64,000 nucleotides of DNA from Candidatus Peregrinibacteria bacterium CG_4_10_14_0_2_um_filter_38_24 (lineage in GTDB: Bacteria > Patescibacteriota > Gracilibacteria > UBA1369 > LOWO2-01-FULL-3): assembly GCA_002792535.1 (NCBI GenBank), contig PFOM01000004.1, positions 1-64,000 of the forward strand, read 5' to 3'. Shown here in pieces: positions 14,620 to 23,571 of the stretch. A program made the translations under genes and the position numbers. How positions within the stretch are numbered: position 1 is the first letter of the stretch; each line of letters opens with the position of its first letter. Below the pieces are notes generated by a model. That model did not search any database, was not told where the DNA came from, and saw nothing but the letters and a program-made list of their open reading frames with translations.

Positions 14620-15885
14620 TTATAAATTGTAAACAGGGGGTACTTCTTTGATGAAGTTTTGGGCGAATGTGTATGTGTATGCGCCTTGGAATGGCATTAC
14701 GATGATGTCTCCTTCTTTTGGTGTGTTCTTTGTGTAAAGGTAATATCCCCAAATGTCGTCTGGTGTGCAGAGTGAGCCATAAGTTACGAATGGAATTTCA
14801 TTTTTTTGATCGAATTGTGAAAGGTTGAATAGGGGAACATAGTGAAAAAATTGATATCTTTCCCATCCGATCATGTTGTTGCTGCCGTCTGTTATGCCAA
14901 GTCTTGGATTTTTGATGTCGATGATTTTGAAAATCATGTGCATTGCGCTGTGACAAATATATCGACCAGGTTCGGCATAAAGTGAAATATTTGGAAGAAG
15001 TGGAAGAATTTCTTTTTTATAAATCTTAACAATTTCTTCCGCGAATTTTTCTATTGGATCGACTTTTATTGGGATGTATCTTTTGTTTGGTTTTGTTTCA
15101 AGGATGTCTTTTTCGTCTGGTGTGTCCATACTGTTTTCGTCTGGATTCCATGGGTGGATTCCCTCAAATGGTTGCGGATAAAAGCCTCCTCCCATGTCGA
15201 TGTATTCAAATTGTTTTCGTTCGTTTTCTGTAAAATTTTCTTTGAGATATTCAGCTAGTGTCTTGAATGTTTTTATATATTTTTCTGGAGTCTTGTTGTA
15301 GCTAATGTGAAAATGAATTCCGCAAAAATTTATTGATTTATATTTTTTTGCAGTGTCAAAAAATGTTTTTAAATTTTCTAGTGATGTGCCGAATTTTGTC
15401 CATCCAGTTTGCGCTTTTGTATATATTCTTAGGCCACATTGCACTTTTACTTTTTTCTTTTCTGCCATTTTCGCTAGTAATATAAGTTCGCGAATACTTT
15501 CTAAATTTACTGTGATTTTATTGTGATATTTTAAAATTAATTCGAAATCTTTTTCTGTTTTTCCAGGGCCTGTGTAAATTATTTTTTTTGCGCCGGCTTT
15601 TATCGCGAGTTTGAGTTCGCGCTGACTAGAGACGTCTAAGCCTTCTTTCTCTTGTACGACAGTCTTTAAAAGTCCTGGATAATAATTACTTTTTGTCGCG
15701 AAAAATATGTTTATATTTAGGCCTTCTTTCTTGAATGCGTTTTTGAAAGTTTGTATGTTTTTACGAGTTTCTTCTTTGTCGTAAATATAAAGTGGAGTCC
15801 CGATTTTGTTGGCGATATCTAAAAATCGTGGTCGTAAGGTTTTAACTTTTTGAAATTTTTGTTTGAAATTTGATGATTTTTCCAA
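14620..15885 (-). CDS. Type III (alanine-racemase fold) PLP-dependent decarboxylase
   Basis: 421-aa enzyme related to diaminopimelate, ornithine and carboxynorspermidine decarboxylases. Motifs: the PLP lysine Lys65 in FFATKSNYYPG, HFHISYN (191-197), the glycine-rich loop DMGGGFYP, the phosphate-binding EPGR (305-308), the catalytic cysteine in GSLCTPDD (Cys373) and GAY (401-403). It would decarboxylate an amino acid to an amine or to lysine. An acidic insertion at about 235-270 is unusual. It heads a run of minus-strand genes (EamA, PAP2, msrB remnant) and sits beside three ATP-grasp ligases, so it may supply a building block to them. It could also simply be LysA, but no other lysine genes are nearby. 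Confidence 0.85.
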   Translation of the reverse strand: MEKSSNFKQKFQKVKTLRPRFLDIANKIGTPLYIYDKEETRKNIQTFKNAFKKEGLNINIFFATKSNYYPGLLKTVVQEKEGLDVSSQRELKLAIKAGAKKIIYTGPGKTEKDFELILKYHNKITVNLESIRELILLAKMAEKKKVKVQCGLRIYTKAQTGWTKFGTSLENLKTFFDTAKKYKSINFCGIHFHISYNKTPEKYIKTFKTLAEYLKENFTENERKQFEYIDMGGGFYPQPFEGIHPWNPDENSMDTPDEKDILETKPNKRYIPIKVDPIEKFAEEIVKIYKKEILPLLPNISLYAEPGRYICHSAMHMIFKIIDIKNPRLGITDGSNNMIGWERYQFFHYVPLFNLSQFDQKNEIPFVTYGSLCTPDDIWGYYLYTKNTPKEGDIIVMPFQGAYTYTFAQNFIKEVPPVYNL

Positions 15886-15914
15886 TTTTTTGTTTCTATT
15901 ATTTATATGAGTAT

Positions 15915-15920
15915 TATAAT
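15915..15920 (+). promoter_or_regulatory. -10 box deciding the acyltransferase start
   Basis: Perfect TATAAT only two bases before the first possible ATG (15923). Transcription would begin around 15927, beyond that ATG, so the usable start is probably ATG 15956. No convincing -35 hexamer is seen. The intergenic space to the divergent decarboxylase gene is only 37 bases to ATG 15923. Confidence 0.55.
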
Positions 15921-15955
15921 GAATGAGCCTTTATATTAAAAGATTATTTGAATTT

Positions 15956-16867
15956 ATGAATGTAAAATTTGTTGAAGAGAGAGGGGAGTGTAAAAAATTA
16001 TGGGAAGAATTTTCTCCGCATTTGTCTATCTTTGATGAATGGGATTTTCGTTTTTCGTTTTTGAATTTTTTCGAGTATAAGCTTCATTTTGTTCTTCTAG
16101 AAGATGATAATCAGAATGTTGGTCTTCTCCCTCTTTGGTATATTTCTGAGCAAAATAAATATTTTTGGTTTGGAGATATTGGTGATGGTTTTAATTGGCA
16201 GGAGGAAAATTCTTTTTGGGTTAAGGATAAAAAATATTTAAAATTTTTGATGGAGTCTTGTCCTAAATCTACTGTTTTAAATAGTTTGAAAGAAAATGCT
16301 TGTGATTTTTTGATTGGTGATGAAAGACTTTCGAGGTCTAATCCTAAGCAACTTTTGATTATGGATGAAATTCATTCTGTTGATGATTTTTTGATGACTG
16401 TAGATAAAAAACTTCGACAAAATTTGAGAAGGGATAAGAAAAGAGTTGAGGATTTAAATCCGGAAATTGTGTTTGATCATTTTGAAGATTTTGAGGCTCT
16501 TATGAAATTTAATTCTGATAAGTTTTTAGATTCGCCATTTAAGGATAATCGCATGGTGAAGACCTTTAACCATGTTATCGAAAATGGAAAAAGTGGTGCA
16601 AAATATAAAAGTAGAATGATTTCTGTGAAAGTTAACGGTGAAATTGTCGGAGTTGATTTGAACTTTATTTGTGGGGACATCTATTACACTATGCTTTGTG
16701 GCAATGATACGGAGAAATGTCCAGGAATTGGGCATTTTCTTACAATGCTTGATATGCAGGATGCGCTTTCGATGGGGGTAAAGTTAATAGATTTCGCTGA
16801 GAGTGACGAAGGTTCGTATAAAGAAAAATTGTTTAAAACCCTCCCTCAATTTGTTATTACTATTTAG
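15956..16867 (+). CDS. BioF2/FemAB-like GNAT acyltransferase
   Basis: 303 aa from ATG 15956 (314 aa if ATG 15923 is used, which a TATAAT box at 15915-15920 makes unlikely). The C-terminal half matches the PF13480 acetyltransferase pattern: KKLRQNLRRDKKRVE, then GEIVGVDLNFICGDIYY and GIGHFLTMLDMQDALSMG with FAESDEGSYKEKLF. Such enzymes transfer acyl or aminoacyl groups and include relatives of FemABX aminoacyl transferases. It is the only plus-strand gene inside the ATP-grasp locus and converges with an ATP-grasp gene, overlapping by 8 bases. The likely role is acylating the locus product, but this is inference. Confidence 0.75.
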   Translation: MNVKFVEERGECKKLWEEFSPHLSIFDEWDFRFSFLNFFEYKLHFVLLEDDNQNVGLLPLWYISEQNKYFWFGDIGDGFNWQEENSFWVKDKKYLKFLMESCPKSTVLNSLKENACDFLIGDERLSRSNPKQLLIMDEIHSVDDFLMTVDKKLRQNLRRDKKRVEDLNPEIVFDHFEDFEALMKFNSDKFLDSPFKDNRMVKTFNHVIENGKSGAKYKSRMISVKVNGEIVGVDLNFICGDIYYTMLCGNDTEKCPGIGHFLTMLDMQDALSMGVKLIDFAESDEGSYKEKLFKTLPQFVITI

Positions 16868-18158
16868 TGTTCCCAAGTAGTAATTTTTCTATTCCTGATA
16901 GGATTTTATTTTTGTCTTTTATCAAAAAAGTTTCGTGTTCTATTTTTACAATCGGTTGATGAGTGATTGCCATGCCATAGTCATCTTTTTGGCTTAAAAC
17001 CTTGTTTTTTTCAAGTTTGTGATCTATGAAAACAACGTTTTTTTTCTCAAAATCTTTCATCTTGTTCGACAAATATTTCAGAGTTTCATTTTTTATTTCG
17101 TACATTCCGACTTTGTGAACTCTTTCAGTCTTTTTTCCGCTCAATTGATTTTCGAAAAAATCTAAATCCAATGTGCATCCTTCGTAAGTTGTGTTTGGAA
17201 TAAATGGTTTATTTGCTGAAAGTTTTTTCCTGAAAAGGCCTTTTATGAATTCTTCATTAAAGTCATATCCATGTATTAGCTCTTTTCTCTGCGATATTTG
17301 GATGCTCGACAGTGAAAGTCTTGGATTACATTCAATAACGAAAACATCATTGTCTCTTATGATTACATCGATGCTGGCTGTTCCGTAAAATTTTAATTTC
17401 TGTAAAACTTTACCTATTGATGCAAGAGTTTTATTCAGATTTTTTATTCCTTCTTTTTTGAATTCTGAAGTTTTCATCCATTGAATTCCGAGATATTTGT
17501 TTGTATTTTTGCTGTCTAGCATTATTGCTTGTCCTCTTATGCTAGAGAAAATCATCTCTTTTTTGCTCAATACCAATGTTACTCCGATTGGAATTCCTTT
17601 TATGAATTCACGATATAAAAATGGAAATTTTATTTTTTTATCTTTGAGTAGTTCTAGTATTCCTTTTTTATTTTTTACTAAAAATGTTCCTTGAGATCCA
17701 TGACTGTATGGGACTTGAACTACTCCCGGAAATTTTGTGATTTTATCTATGTCTTTTTCTTTTTTTGGAATTACGCTATTTGGAGCTGAAATTTTATTTT
17801 TTTTCAAAAGTTTGTCGAAAAATATTTTATTTTCGAGTTTTTTTTGAAGGTTCCAAGTAGGGGATAATAATTTTATTTTATTTTTCTTTGCCCATGAGTC
17901 TAAATGGCTTGAGGAAATGCTGTTTAGGTAGTATGCGTTTATCTTTTTTTCTCTTAATTTTTTTAGGAAATCTGGTCTTTTTATTAATTCATTTTCAGAA
18001 AGTGAACTTTCTTTTGAATCTATGTCTATAATTTTATTTTTCGGAAGATTTGTGACGAAAAAATCTCGTCCCGGATTGTTTTTTAGCGTGATGAAATAAT
18101 ACTTATCTCTGTTTTGAGAGAATAAGATTTCATAGCTTTGGGTCGAAACTATATTCAT
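16860..18158 (-). CDS. ATP-grasp ligase
   Basis: 432-aa protein with a central ATP-grasp fold: the first lysine region VVQVPYSHGSQGTFLVK, the second lysine/glutamate region FLYREFIKGIPIGVTLV, and the metal/ATP site FVIECNPRLSLSSIQIS. The N-terminal 110 residues form a preATP-grasp-like domain and the C-terminal 100 residues are specific to this subgroup. ATP-grasp enzymes of this layout form amide bonds through acyl phosphates. The stop of the upstream L-amino-acid-ligase gene is 2 bases before its ATG, so the three ATP-grasp genes are one operon. The exact substrate cannot be told. Confidence 0.8.
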   Translation of the reverse strand: MNIVSTQSYEILFSQNRDKYYFITLKNNPGRDFFVTNLPKNKIIDIDSKESSLSENELIKRPDFLKKLREKKINAYYLNSISSSHLDSWAKKNKIKLLSPTWNLQKKLENKIFFDKLLKKNKISAPNSVIPKKEKDIDKITKFPGVVQVPYSHGSQGTFLVKNKKGILELLKDKKIKFPFLYREFIKGIPIGVTLVLSKKEMIFSSIRGQAIMLDSKNTNKYLGIQWMKTSEFKKEGIKNLNKTLASIGKVLQKLKFYGTASIDVIIRDNDVFVIECNPRLSLSSIQISQRKELIHGYDFNEEFIKGLFRKKLSANKPFIPNTTYEGCTLDLDFFENQLSGKKTERVHKVGMYEIKNETLKYLSNKMKDFEKKNVVFIDHKLEKNKVLSQKDDYGMAITHQPIVKIEHETFLIKDKNKILSGIEKLLLGNTK

Positions 18159-18160
18159 TT

Positions 18161-19450
18161 TTATTCGATTATGATTTCTATTTTTTTTAAGGCTTCATCG
18201 GTGTTTTTTTCTGCTTCTTCTGGGGTTTCTCCGCTTCCGGAAATATATCCTACGTAGTCAAATTTTTCTGGAGGGAGCGCTACTTTATCTCCAACATCCA
18301 ACAAAATTTCGATATTGAAATTGTTAGGATCATGCTGTAATTCATCAGGAATGTATAGCTTTTTGATAGTTCCTTTGTTTTTTGGGATGATATATTTCAA
18401 GACTTTGTGTCCTTTATTTTTAACCTCATAAATCCTTTTTTTTCCTAGAGCAATCATTATTGATTCGAACATTAAATTGTATCCTGTGAGATTTAGCATG
18501 TCGTCGTGAAGATTATCGCCGCCAATACGGCACCCTATTTCTACTATTTTTGGACCTTGTGATGTGAATATTATCTCAGTGTGTGTTGCTGAATTTTTTA
18601 TTTTCATTGCTTTAATTGTAAGCTCTATTAATTTTTTAATTTTGGCTTGTTCTTCATCTGAACAGACATATGGTAGACGTGCGGCCAATTGTACAAAATA
18701 TGGCGGATCCATTCTTACTTGATCTTCTGTTCCAAGGATGTGAGATTCTCCATTTTGGACTAGTGCATCTACGCTTATTTCATGTCCATCCATAAACTCT
18801 TCGACCAAATAATCTGTAACCATATCTACGTGCCCGTCTACTCCGATTAGGTCCATTTCCTCTTCATTAAAGGCAAAAACGTCACTGTCGATTGCTTTTT
18901 CTTTTAGGAATTTTATAGAGTTTTCGTAATTTTCTTTTAGAGTTTTTATGTCTTCTTCGTCTTTAATCATGAATGTTCCATAGCTTGCATTTCCTCCGAC
19001 AGGTTTTGCAACACATGGAGTTTTTATCTCCCTTATGCCATTAATCAATTCTTCATAATTTTTACAAAGTTTGAATTTTGGGATTGGAACATTCCCTTTT
19101 TCAAGACATTTTCGCATGTGATATTTGCTTCTACAGTTGAATGCGACGATTGGTTCATTGCCGATACATCCGTATTGTTTTGCCAAAAGTGCGACTAGTG
19201 GAGTAAGCCATTCTGAAGTTTTTATTGTTATTGCGTCAAATTTTTCAGGCTTATTTTTCATGTATTCAAGTGTCTCTTTTGTTTTCCTAAGGTCATATCG
19301 GAAATGTTTTTCAAAAACTTCAGGTTTTGGTTCAAAAGATCCATCACTTAAGAGATATAATTTGTGTCCGAGTTTTTTTGTGTCATAAAAGGCTTGATAT
19401 ACGGCATCTGAGTATTCTGAGCCCGTGACTATCAAAATATTTTTAGCCAT
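18161..19450 (-). CDS. L-amino-acid-ligase-like ATP-grasp enzyme (BacD/YwfE type)
   Basis: 429 aa from ATG 19450, which overlaps the previous stop as TAATG; an upstream in-frame start at 19507 lies inside the preceding gene and is rejected. An N-terminal Rossmann-like domain begins AKNILIVTGSEYSD. ATP-grasp features: KTPCVAKPVGGNASYGTF, YLVEEFMDGHEISVDALV and ATHTEIIFTSQGPKIVEIG followed by CRIGGD. The C-terminal 90 residues match the LAL_C2-type domain (VGDKVALPPEKFDYVGYI). Family members make dipeptides from free L-amino acids using ATP. Paralogous to the N-terminal half of the next gene upstream. Confidence 0.83.
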   Translation of the reverse strand: MAKNILIVTGSEYSDAVYQAFYDTKKLGHKLYLLSDGSFEPKPEVFEKHFRYDLRKTKETLEYMKNKPEKFDAITIKTSEWLTPLVALLAKQYGCIGNEPIVAFNCRSKYHMRKCLEKGNVPIPKFKLCKNYEELINGIREIKTPCVAKPVGGNASYGTFMIKDEEDIKTLKENYENSIKFLKEKAIDSDVFAFNEEEMDLIGVDGHVDMVTDYLVEEFMDGHEISVDALVQNGESHILGTEDQVRMDPPYFVQLAARLPYVCSDEEQAKIKKLIELTIKAMKIKNSATHTEIIFTSQGPKIVEIGCRIGGDNLHDDMLNLTGYNLMFESIMIALGKKRIYEVKNKGHKVLKYIIPKNKGTIKKLYIPDELQHDPNNFNIEILLDVGDKVALPPEKFDYVGYISGSGETPEEAEKNTDEALKKIEIIIE

Positions 19451-21852
19451 TAGAATTGTAGGTGATAGAACGGTGGTTTGTCTTTGTACCTTTGTATTGC
19501 CATCCAAAGTATTTTTTCTATCAAATCTTCATAGCTGTATCCTGCGAGTTTTGCGGAGATGGCTATGAAATTATCTGTTTCAAGTGGTGGATTTGGATTT
19601 AATTCAATCACATATGGGTTTCCTTCTTTGTCGACTCTAAATTCTATTTTGCCATAATCGTGACAATCAAAAATATTATAAACATCGAGAGCCATTTCGC
19701 TTATTAATGTTTCGAGTTTTTTGTTTATTTTTGCAGGTTTTTCAACTTTGATTGTATCTAATATGTATTTGTTTTTTCCATCCCAAAGATCTGATGAATA
19801 GATGTGCCAGTGATTTTTTTGTACTTTATCAAAAGTAGAGCGAATCAATGGAAGAACTTCGACATCTTCTTCATTTCCGATGAGGGATACGTCAATTTCT
19901 GTTCCTTCGATGTATTCTTCTATAAGTGCCGGTCTCTTGAAATCTTCAATGATGATTCGTAATTGTTTTTTTAATTCTTTTTCATTTGTAACGACAGATT
20001 GATTGTCGATTCCGAAGAAATTATCAGAATTTGCAGGTTTTACTATCAATGGATATTCGAGTTCATCGCTTATTTTATCGTCCATGCTTTCTACATAATC
20101 CCAATCTGGAGTTGGAATATCGTGATATTCAAGAATTTTTTTGACTTTTATCTTGTCCAAAGAAAGAGATAATGTTCCTGGATTTGAGCCTGTGTAAGGC
20201 AATTGTAGCATGTCGAATAATGCGGCTGAGTGCGATTTTAATAGTGGAGAATTGTAGATCGCCTCACATAAATTCATTACGAAATCCAGATTTGCTCGTT
20301 GAATTTTTTCGATAGGTAATGCCGATTCTCCTACGTCGAATAGGCTTACGTTATAGCCTTTTACTTGAAGTATATTTTTTATGTTTTCTCCTGTGAAAAA
20401 CTTTTTTGCGTTTTCGCTGTAGATTGTAATTGTTGAATTTGCGACGATTCCAATATGTAATTTTTTTATTTTGTTTTTATCTACGATTCTAAGTTTTTCT
20501 ATTTTTGAGGCCTTGATGATTTGTTCACGAAGAATTGAAGCGGAGGATAGGGAAGACTGTCTTGTTGTTTTTCCGAGTGATGAATCTTTATGGAAGCGTG
20601 TTACGTTTATTTCTATTTTACTAATGACTCTGTTCATTAAAGTTTCCGCTTCTTGATATGTGCGTCCTTTTACAACTGCCCATCCTGCGTTCTCAAATCC
20701 TTCTGGTGGAACTAAGATCGCATCTCCTACATTTTTTGTTATTATTAATTGAAGAACGTTTTTTATTTGTTGTGCTTCCTTTATTCCTTCAATATTTGTG
20801 ATAATTCCTGAATGATTCGGGATGAAATAGCGGCAAATTACGCATCCTTTTGCCTGAGTGTTTTTGTAATTTGTGGTTACGCCGCATGCGATTCTTATTC
20901 CTATTTCAACCATATCCGTGTCCCAAACATTTTTAACGTTTGTGTAAATGTCATCTCCTCCCATTCTGGATCCGACCTCGACTATTTTTGTGCCTGTGGA
21001 GGTCATTTTTATTTCTATGTGAGCAAGACTGTTTTGTACACCCAGTGCAATTAACGCTGATTCTGCTAGTTTTATTGCTTCAGCTTCTATTGAGTCTTCT
21101 AGTCTTGCCGGAGCGATATCTCCGTATTCTATGAAGTATGGTGGTTTTATAGGTTGTTTTTCATTTATTCCTATGACGTGTGGAATTCCGTATTGAGAAA
21201 AACATTCTAAACTGATTTCCATTCCATCCATGTATTCTTCATACAAAAAAGTTCCGTTGTTGTATTTAAAAATTGGATTGAATTTTTCGTTACAGTTCTT
21301 TTGTAAATAATCTAAAGTGCTTTTTGCTTCTTCTTCGTTGTTTACTAATATTACGAATTCACTATCTGCTCCCCATGCAGGTTTCATTACTGCAGGGAAA
21401 CCTATTTCTTCCATTCCCTTTTTTAAATCGTTTTTGGTTTTTATCATTTGAAAAAGTGGACTGCCGAGATTTGTTTCGGCAAGTCTTTTTCTCATTTCGT
21501 GTTTGTTTCTTGTTCTGATTGCAGTTTCGTAGCTATTTCCGGGGAGTTTAAATTCTTCGCATACCTTAGCCAAAAGAGGAACGTCGTCTTCCCAAAAAGT
21601 TATTGCTCCGTCGAATTTTATTTCAGGATTGTTTTTTTGAAAAAGTTTTAATTTTTCGATTACTTCTTTGTGGTTGTAGGTGTCAGCTTCTATGAAATAT
21701 GTAATTATTTTTTTGTTTGTATCTAATTTTTGATTAACCAAAATGATGTTTAGGCCTAAGCTTTTTGCTTTTTCAAGTGTGAATTTTTTTTTCTTACCAC
21801 CTGAATTTATGAAGATTATATTTTTGCCTAGCAAGTCTTTGTTTGGGGGCAT
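19450..21852 (-). CDS. Two-module ligase: L-amino-acid-ligase-like ATP-grasp fused to D-Ala-D-Ala-ligase-like ATP-grasp
   Basis: 800-aa fusion. Module 1 (about residues 1-430) is like the downstream BacD-type ligase: MKPAWGADSEFVILV, FLYEEYMDGMEISLECF, LAHIEIKMTSTGTKIVEVGS and the LAL_C-type VGDAILVPPEGFENAGWA. A Ser/Thr-rich linker (about 440-470) follows. Module 2 (about 480-800) is Ddl-like: LPYTGSNPGTLSLSLDKIKV, YPLIVKPANSDNFFGI, LIEEYIEGTEIDVSLIG and FRVDKEGNPYVIELNPNPPL. Both sets of ATP-grasp residues look complete, so two successive peptide bonds could be made by one polypeptide. First gene of the three-gene ATP-grasp operon. Confidence 0.85.
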   Translation of the reverse strand: MPPNKDLLGKNIIFINSGGKKKKFTLEKAKSLGLNIILVNQKLDTNKKIITYFIEADTYNHKEVIEKLKLFQKNNPEIKFDGAITFWEDDVPLLAKVCEEFKLPGNSYETAIRTRNKHEMRKRLAETNLGSPLFQMIKTKNDLKKGMEEIGFPAVMKPAWGADSEFVILVNNEEEAKSTLDYLQKNCNEKFNPIFKYNNGTFLYEEYMDGMEISLECFSQYGIPHVIGINEKQPIKPPYFIEYGDIAPARLEDSIEAEAIKLAESALIALGVQNSLAHIEIKMTSTGTKIVEVGSRMGGDDIYTNVKNVWDTDMVEIGIRIACGVTTNYKNTQAKGCVICRYFIPNHSGIITNIEGIKEAQQIKNVLQLIITKNVGDAILVPPEGFENAGWAVVKGRTYQEAETLMNRVISKIEINVTRFHKDSSLGKTTRQSSLSSASILREQIIKASKIEKLRIVDKNKIKKLHIGIVANSTITIYSENAKKFFTGENIKNILQVKGYNVSLFDVGESALPIEKIQRANLDFVMNLCEAIYNSPLLKSHSAALFDMLQLPYTGSNPGTLSLSLDKIKVKKILEYHDIPTPDWDYVESMDDKISDELEYPLIVKPANSDNFFGIDNQSVVTNEKELKKQLRIIIEDFKRPALIEEYIEGTEIDVSLIGNEEDVEVLPLIRSTFDKVQKNHWHIYSSDLWDGKNKYILDTIKVEKPAKINKKLETLISEMALDVYNIFDCHDYGKIEFRVDKEGNPYVIELNPNPPLETDNFIAISAKLAGYSYEDLIEKILWMAIQRYKDKPPFYHLQF

Positions 21853-21977
21853 TTGTGGTTTTTATATATATGTAAAAACCATAATCTTATTTGGAAAAAA
21901 CACAATAGTTTTTTCGTTAAAAAATGTGTAATTTCTACTTAAGTTTTGTTTGTGAAAATTTCCCTTTTCGTTTAGAG

Positions 21978-22005
21978 TTGATATTGTCTTTTCTATCACT
22001 ATAAA
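21978..22005 (+). promoter_or_regulatory. Promoter upstream of the broken terC
   Basis: TTGATA (21978-21983), 16-bp spacer, TATAAA (22000-22005). The first ATG (22018) would lie about 6 bases after the start site, an almost leaderless arrangement. Confidence 0.5.
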
Positions 22006-22017
22006 TAATTTATTTTC

Positions 22018-22784
22018 ATGTCTGCTCAGAATTATTTATGGATTTTTTTGCCACTATAATGGTGGGATTTTTGGTCGTGGATCTTGGCTATTTTAATAGG
22101 AATCCGCATAAGATAGGGCCTAAATCTGTGCTTATATAAACAATCTTTTGGATTTCTATTTCTCTTGGATTTGGAGCTTTGATCTTTGTTTTCTTGGGAA
22201 AGGAATTGTTTGCGCAATTTTTGAGTGCTTACCTGACAGAAGAAATGTTATCGATGGATAATCTTTTCGTTATTATGCTTATTTTTAGCTTCTTTAATCT
22301 TGAAGAAAAATATCATCATAAAGTTTTATTTTGGGGAATTTTGGGAGCTGTTGTTTTTAGAGGAATTTTTATAACTGCCGGTGCTGTGGTAATACATCAA
22401 TTTTACTGGGTGTTATATATCTTTGGAGTTTTGCTTATTTATACTGGAATCAAACTTTTTTCTGATAAAAAAGAAGAATATGCTAATTTTGAAAATAGTA
22501 AAATTGTTCGTCTTGCAAGAAAATTCTTGAGATTTACTCCGAATCCTCATAATGGACAATTTATTTCAAAAGAAAATGGAAAGTGGCATTTTACTCTTCT
22601 TTTTATGATTATGCTTCTTGTTGAGATGACTGATGTGATTTTTGCAGTCGATTCTATCCCTGCGACTTTTTCTATATCTCAAAATCCTTTTATAGTTTTT
22701 ACTTCAAACATTTTTGCAGTAATGGGGCTTAGGGCAATGTTTTTCTTGATTGAGAATATTTTGTATAAATTTCATCATTTGTAG
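22018..22784 (+). pseudogene. TerC-family membrane protein, disrupted
   Basis: TerC-like sequence is split over frames. ATG 22018 gives MSAQNYLWIFLPL then stop; from 22059 the next frame reads MVGFLVVDLGYFNRNPHK and LI, then TAA at 22137-22139, then continues TIFWISISLGFGALIF and the long open part 22179-22784. Family features in the open part are MDNLFVIMLIFSFF, FWGILGAVVFRGIFI, LIYTGIKLF, TDVIFAVDSIPA and MGLRAMFFL. A further TAG at 22782-22784 cuts the last TerC helices. One indel in a T-run and two stops suggest a decayed gene; sequencing error in a homopolymer could explain only the first. Confidence 0.75.
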
Positions 22785-23090
22785 AAGGGTTTATCTTTTA
22801 TTCTTGTTTTTACTGGAACGTTTGATTCTGTACATCGTGGTCATCTTGAGGCATTAAAGAGAGGTTTTCACCATAATCGTGATGTAAAATCTGCATTTGT
22901 TGTTGCCCTATACTGGAGGTCAAGGGGTTTCTGTAAAGGAGCCCTATTAGTTCTTTTTCGGTTAGGCAGTCTGTTGGGGGTGGATCTATTGATGATATTC
23001 GGCATTTGCTTGTTTCTAAAGTTGCTAGTGAAATCGAAGAGGGGAATCATTATCGATAAAAATCTTCGGGATTTGTTTATAATTGTGTGA
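22785..23090 (+). pseudogene. Decayed region with a nucleotidyltransferase-like fragment
   Basis: No intact gene. In frame with the broken terC, past its TAG, the sequence reads KGLSFILVF, compatible with the end of TerC, and then TGTFDSVHRGHLEALKRG, a near-perfect HxGH motif of the cytidylyl/adenylyltransferase fold (NadD, CoaD, TagD). The following 70 codons do not keep to one recognisable frame; another frame reads SIDDIRHLLVSKVASEIEEG before TAA. This looks like the debris of at least one further gene. The stretch to the cupin gene at 23135 otherwise holds only the promoter at 23073-23101. Confidence 0.5.
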
Positions 23091-23101
23091 TGTACTATAA
23101 T
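23073..23101 (+). promoter_or_regulatory. Promoter of the cupin gene
   Basis: TTGTTT (23073-23078), 17-bp spacer, perfect TATAAT (23096-23101); predicted start near 23108, about 27 bases before ATG 23135. Confidence 0.6.
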
Positions 23102-23134
23102 GGCATGAGTTTTTTATAATTTAATGATAACAAT

Positions 23135-23536
23135 ATGAAAGGATATAAAGGAGCAATAGAACAGCTTACTGTTGAGAATGATAATTTTCGAAAAGTTCTT
23201 TATACTGGAAAACATAGCCAACTTGTGGCGATGAGTCTTAAGCCAAATGAAGATATTGGAATGGAGGTTCATGAGGAAAATGATCAGTTTTTTCGTTTTG
23301 AAAAGGGGATTGGAAAGGTGATTATTGACGGAAATGAATATGAAGTTGCGGATGGAGATGCAGTGATTGTTCCGTCTGGAGCTCAGCATAATGTGATTAA
23401 TACGTCTGGTTCAGATGCGTTGAAGCTTTATACTCTATATTCTCCGGCTCATCATCGTGATGGTATTGTGCATGCGACCAAAGAGGAGGCTGAAAAAGAT
23501 GATGAACATTTTGAGGGTGTGACCACGGAGCAGTAG
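23135..23536 (+). CDS. Cupin-domain protein
   Basis: 133-aa single cupin. Motif 1 is GMEVHEENDQFFRFEKG, with His and Glu metal ligands, and motif 2 is GDAVIVPSGAQHNVIN, with the second His. N- and C-terminal extensions are short and the tail is acidic. Similar small cupins (often annotated as cupin-domain or mannose-6-phosphate-isomerase-like proteins) bind a metal or a small molecule; no activity can be assigned. It is monocistronic, with its own promoter and followed by an unusual repeat region. Confidence 0.85.
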   Translation: MKGYKGAIEQLTVENDNFRKVLYTGKHSQLVAMSLKPNEDIGMEVHEENDQFFRFEKGIGKVIIDGNEYEVADGDAVIVPSGAQHNVINTSGSDALKLYTLYSPAHHRDGIVHATKEEAEKDDEHFEGVTTEQ

Positions 23537-23571
23537 TTTGTTGTGACACGCATCTGTTGGCTTAAAAATCG

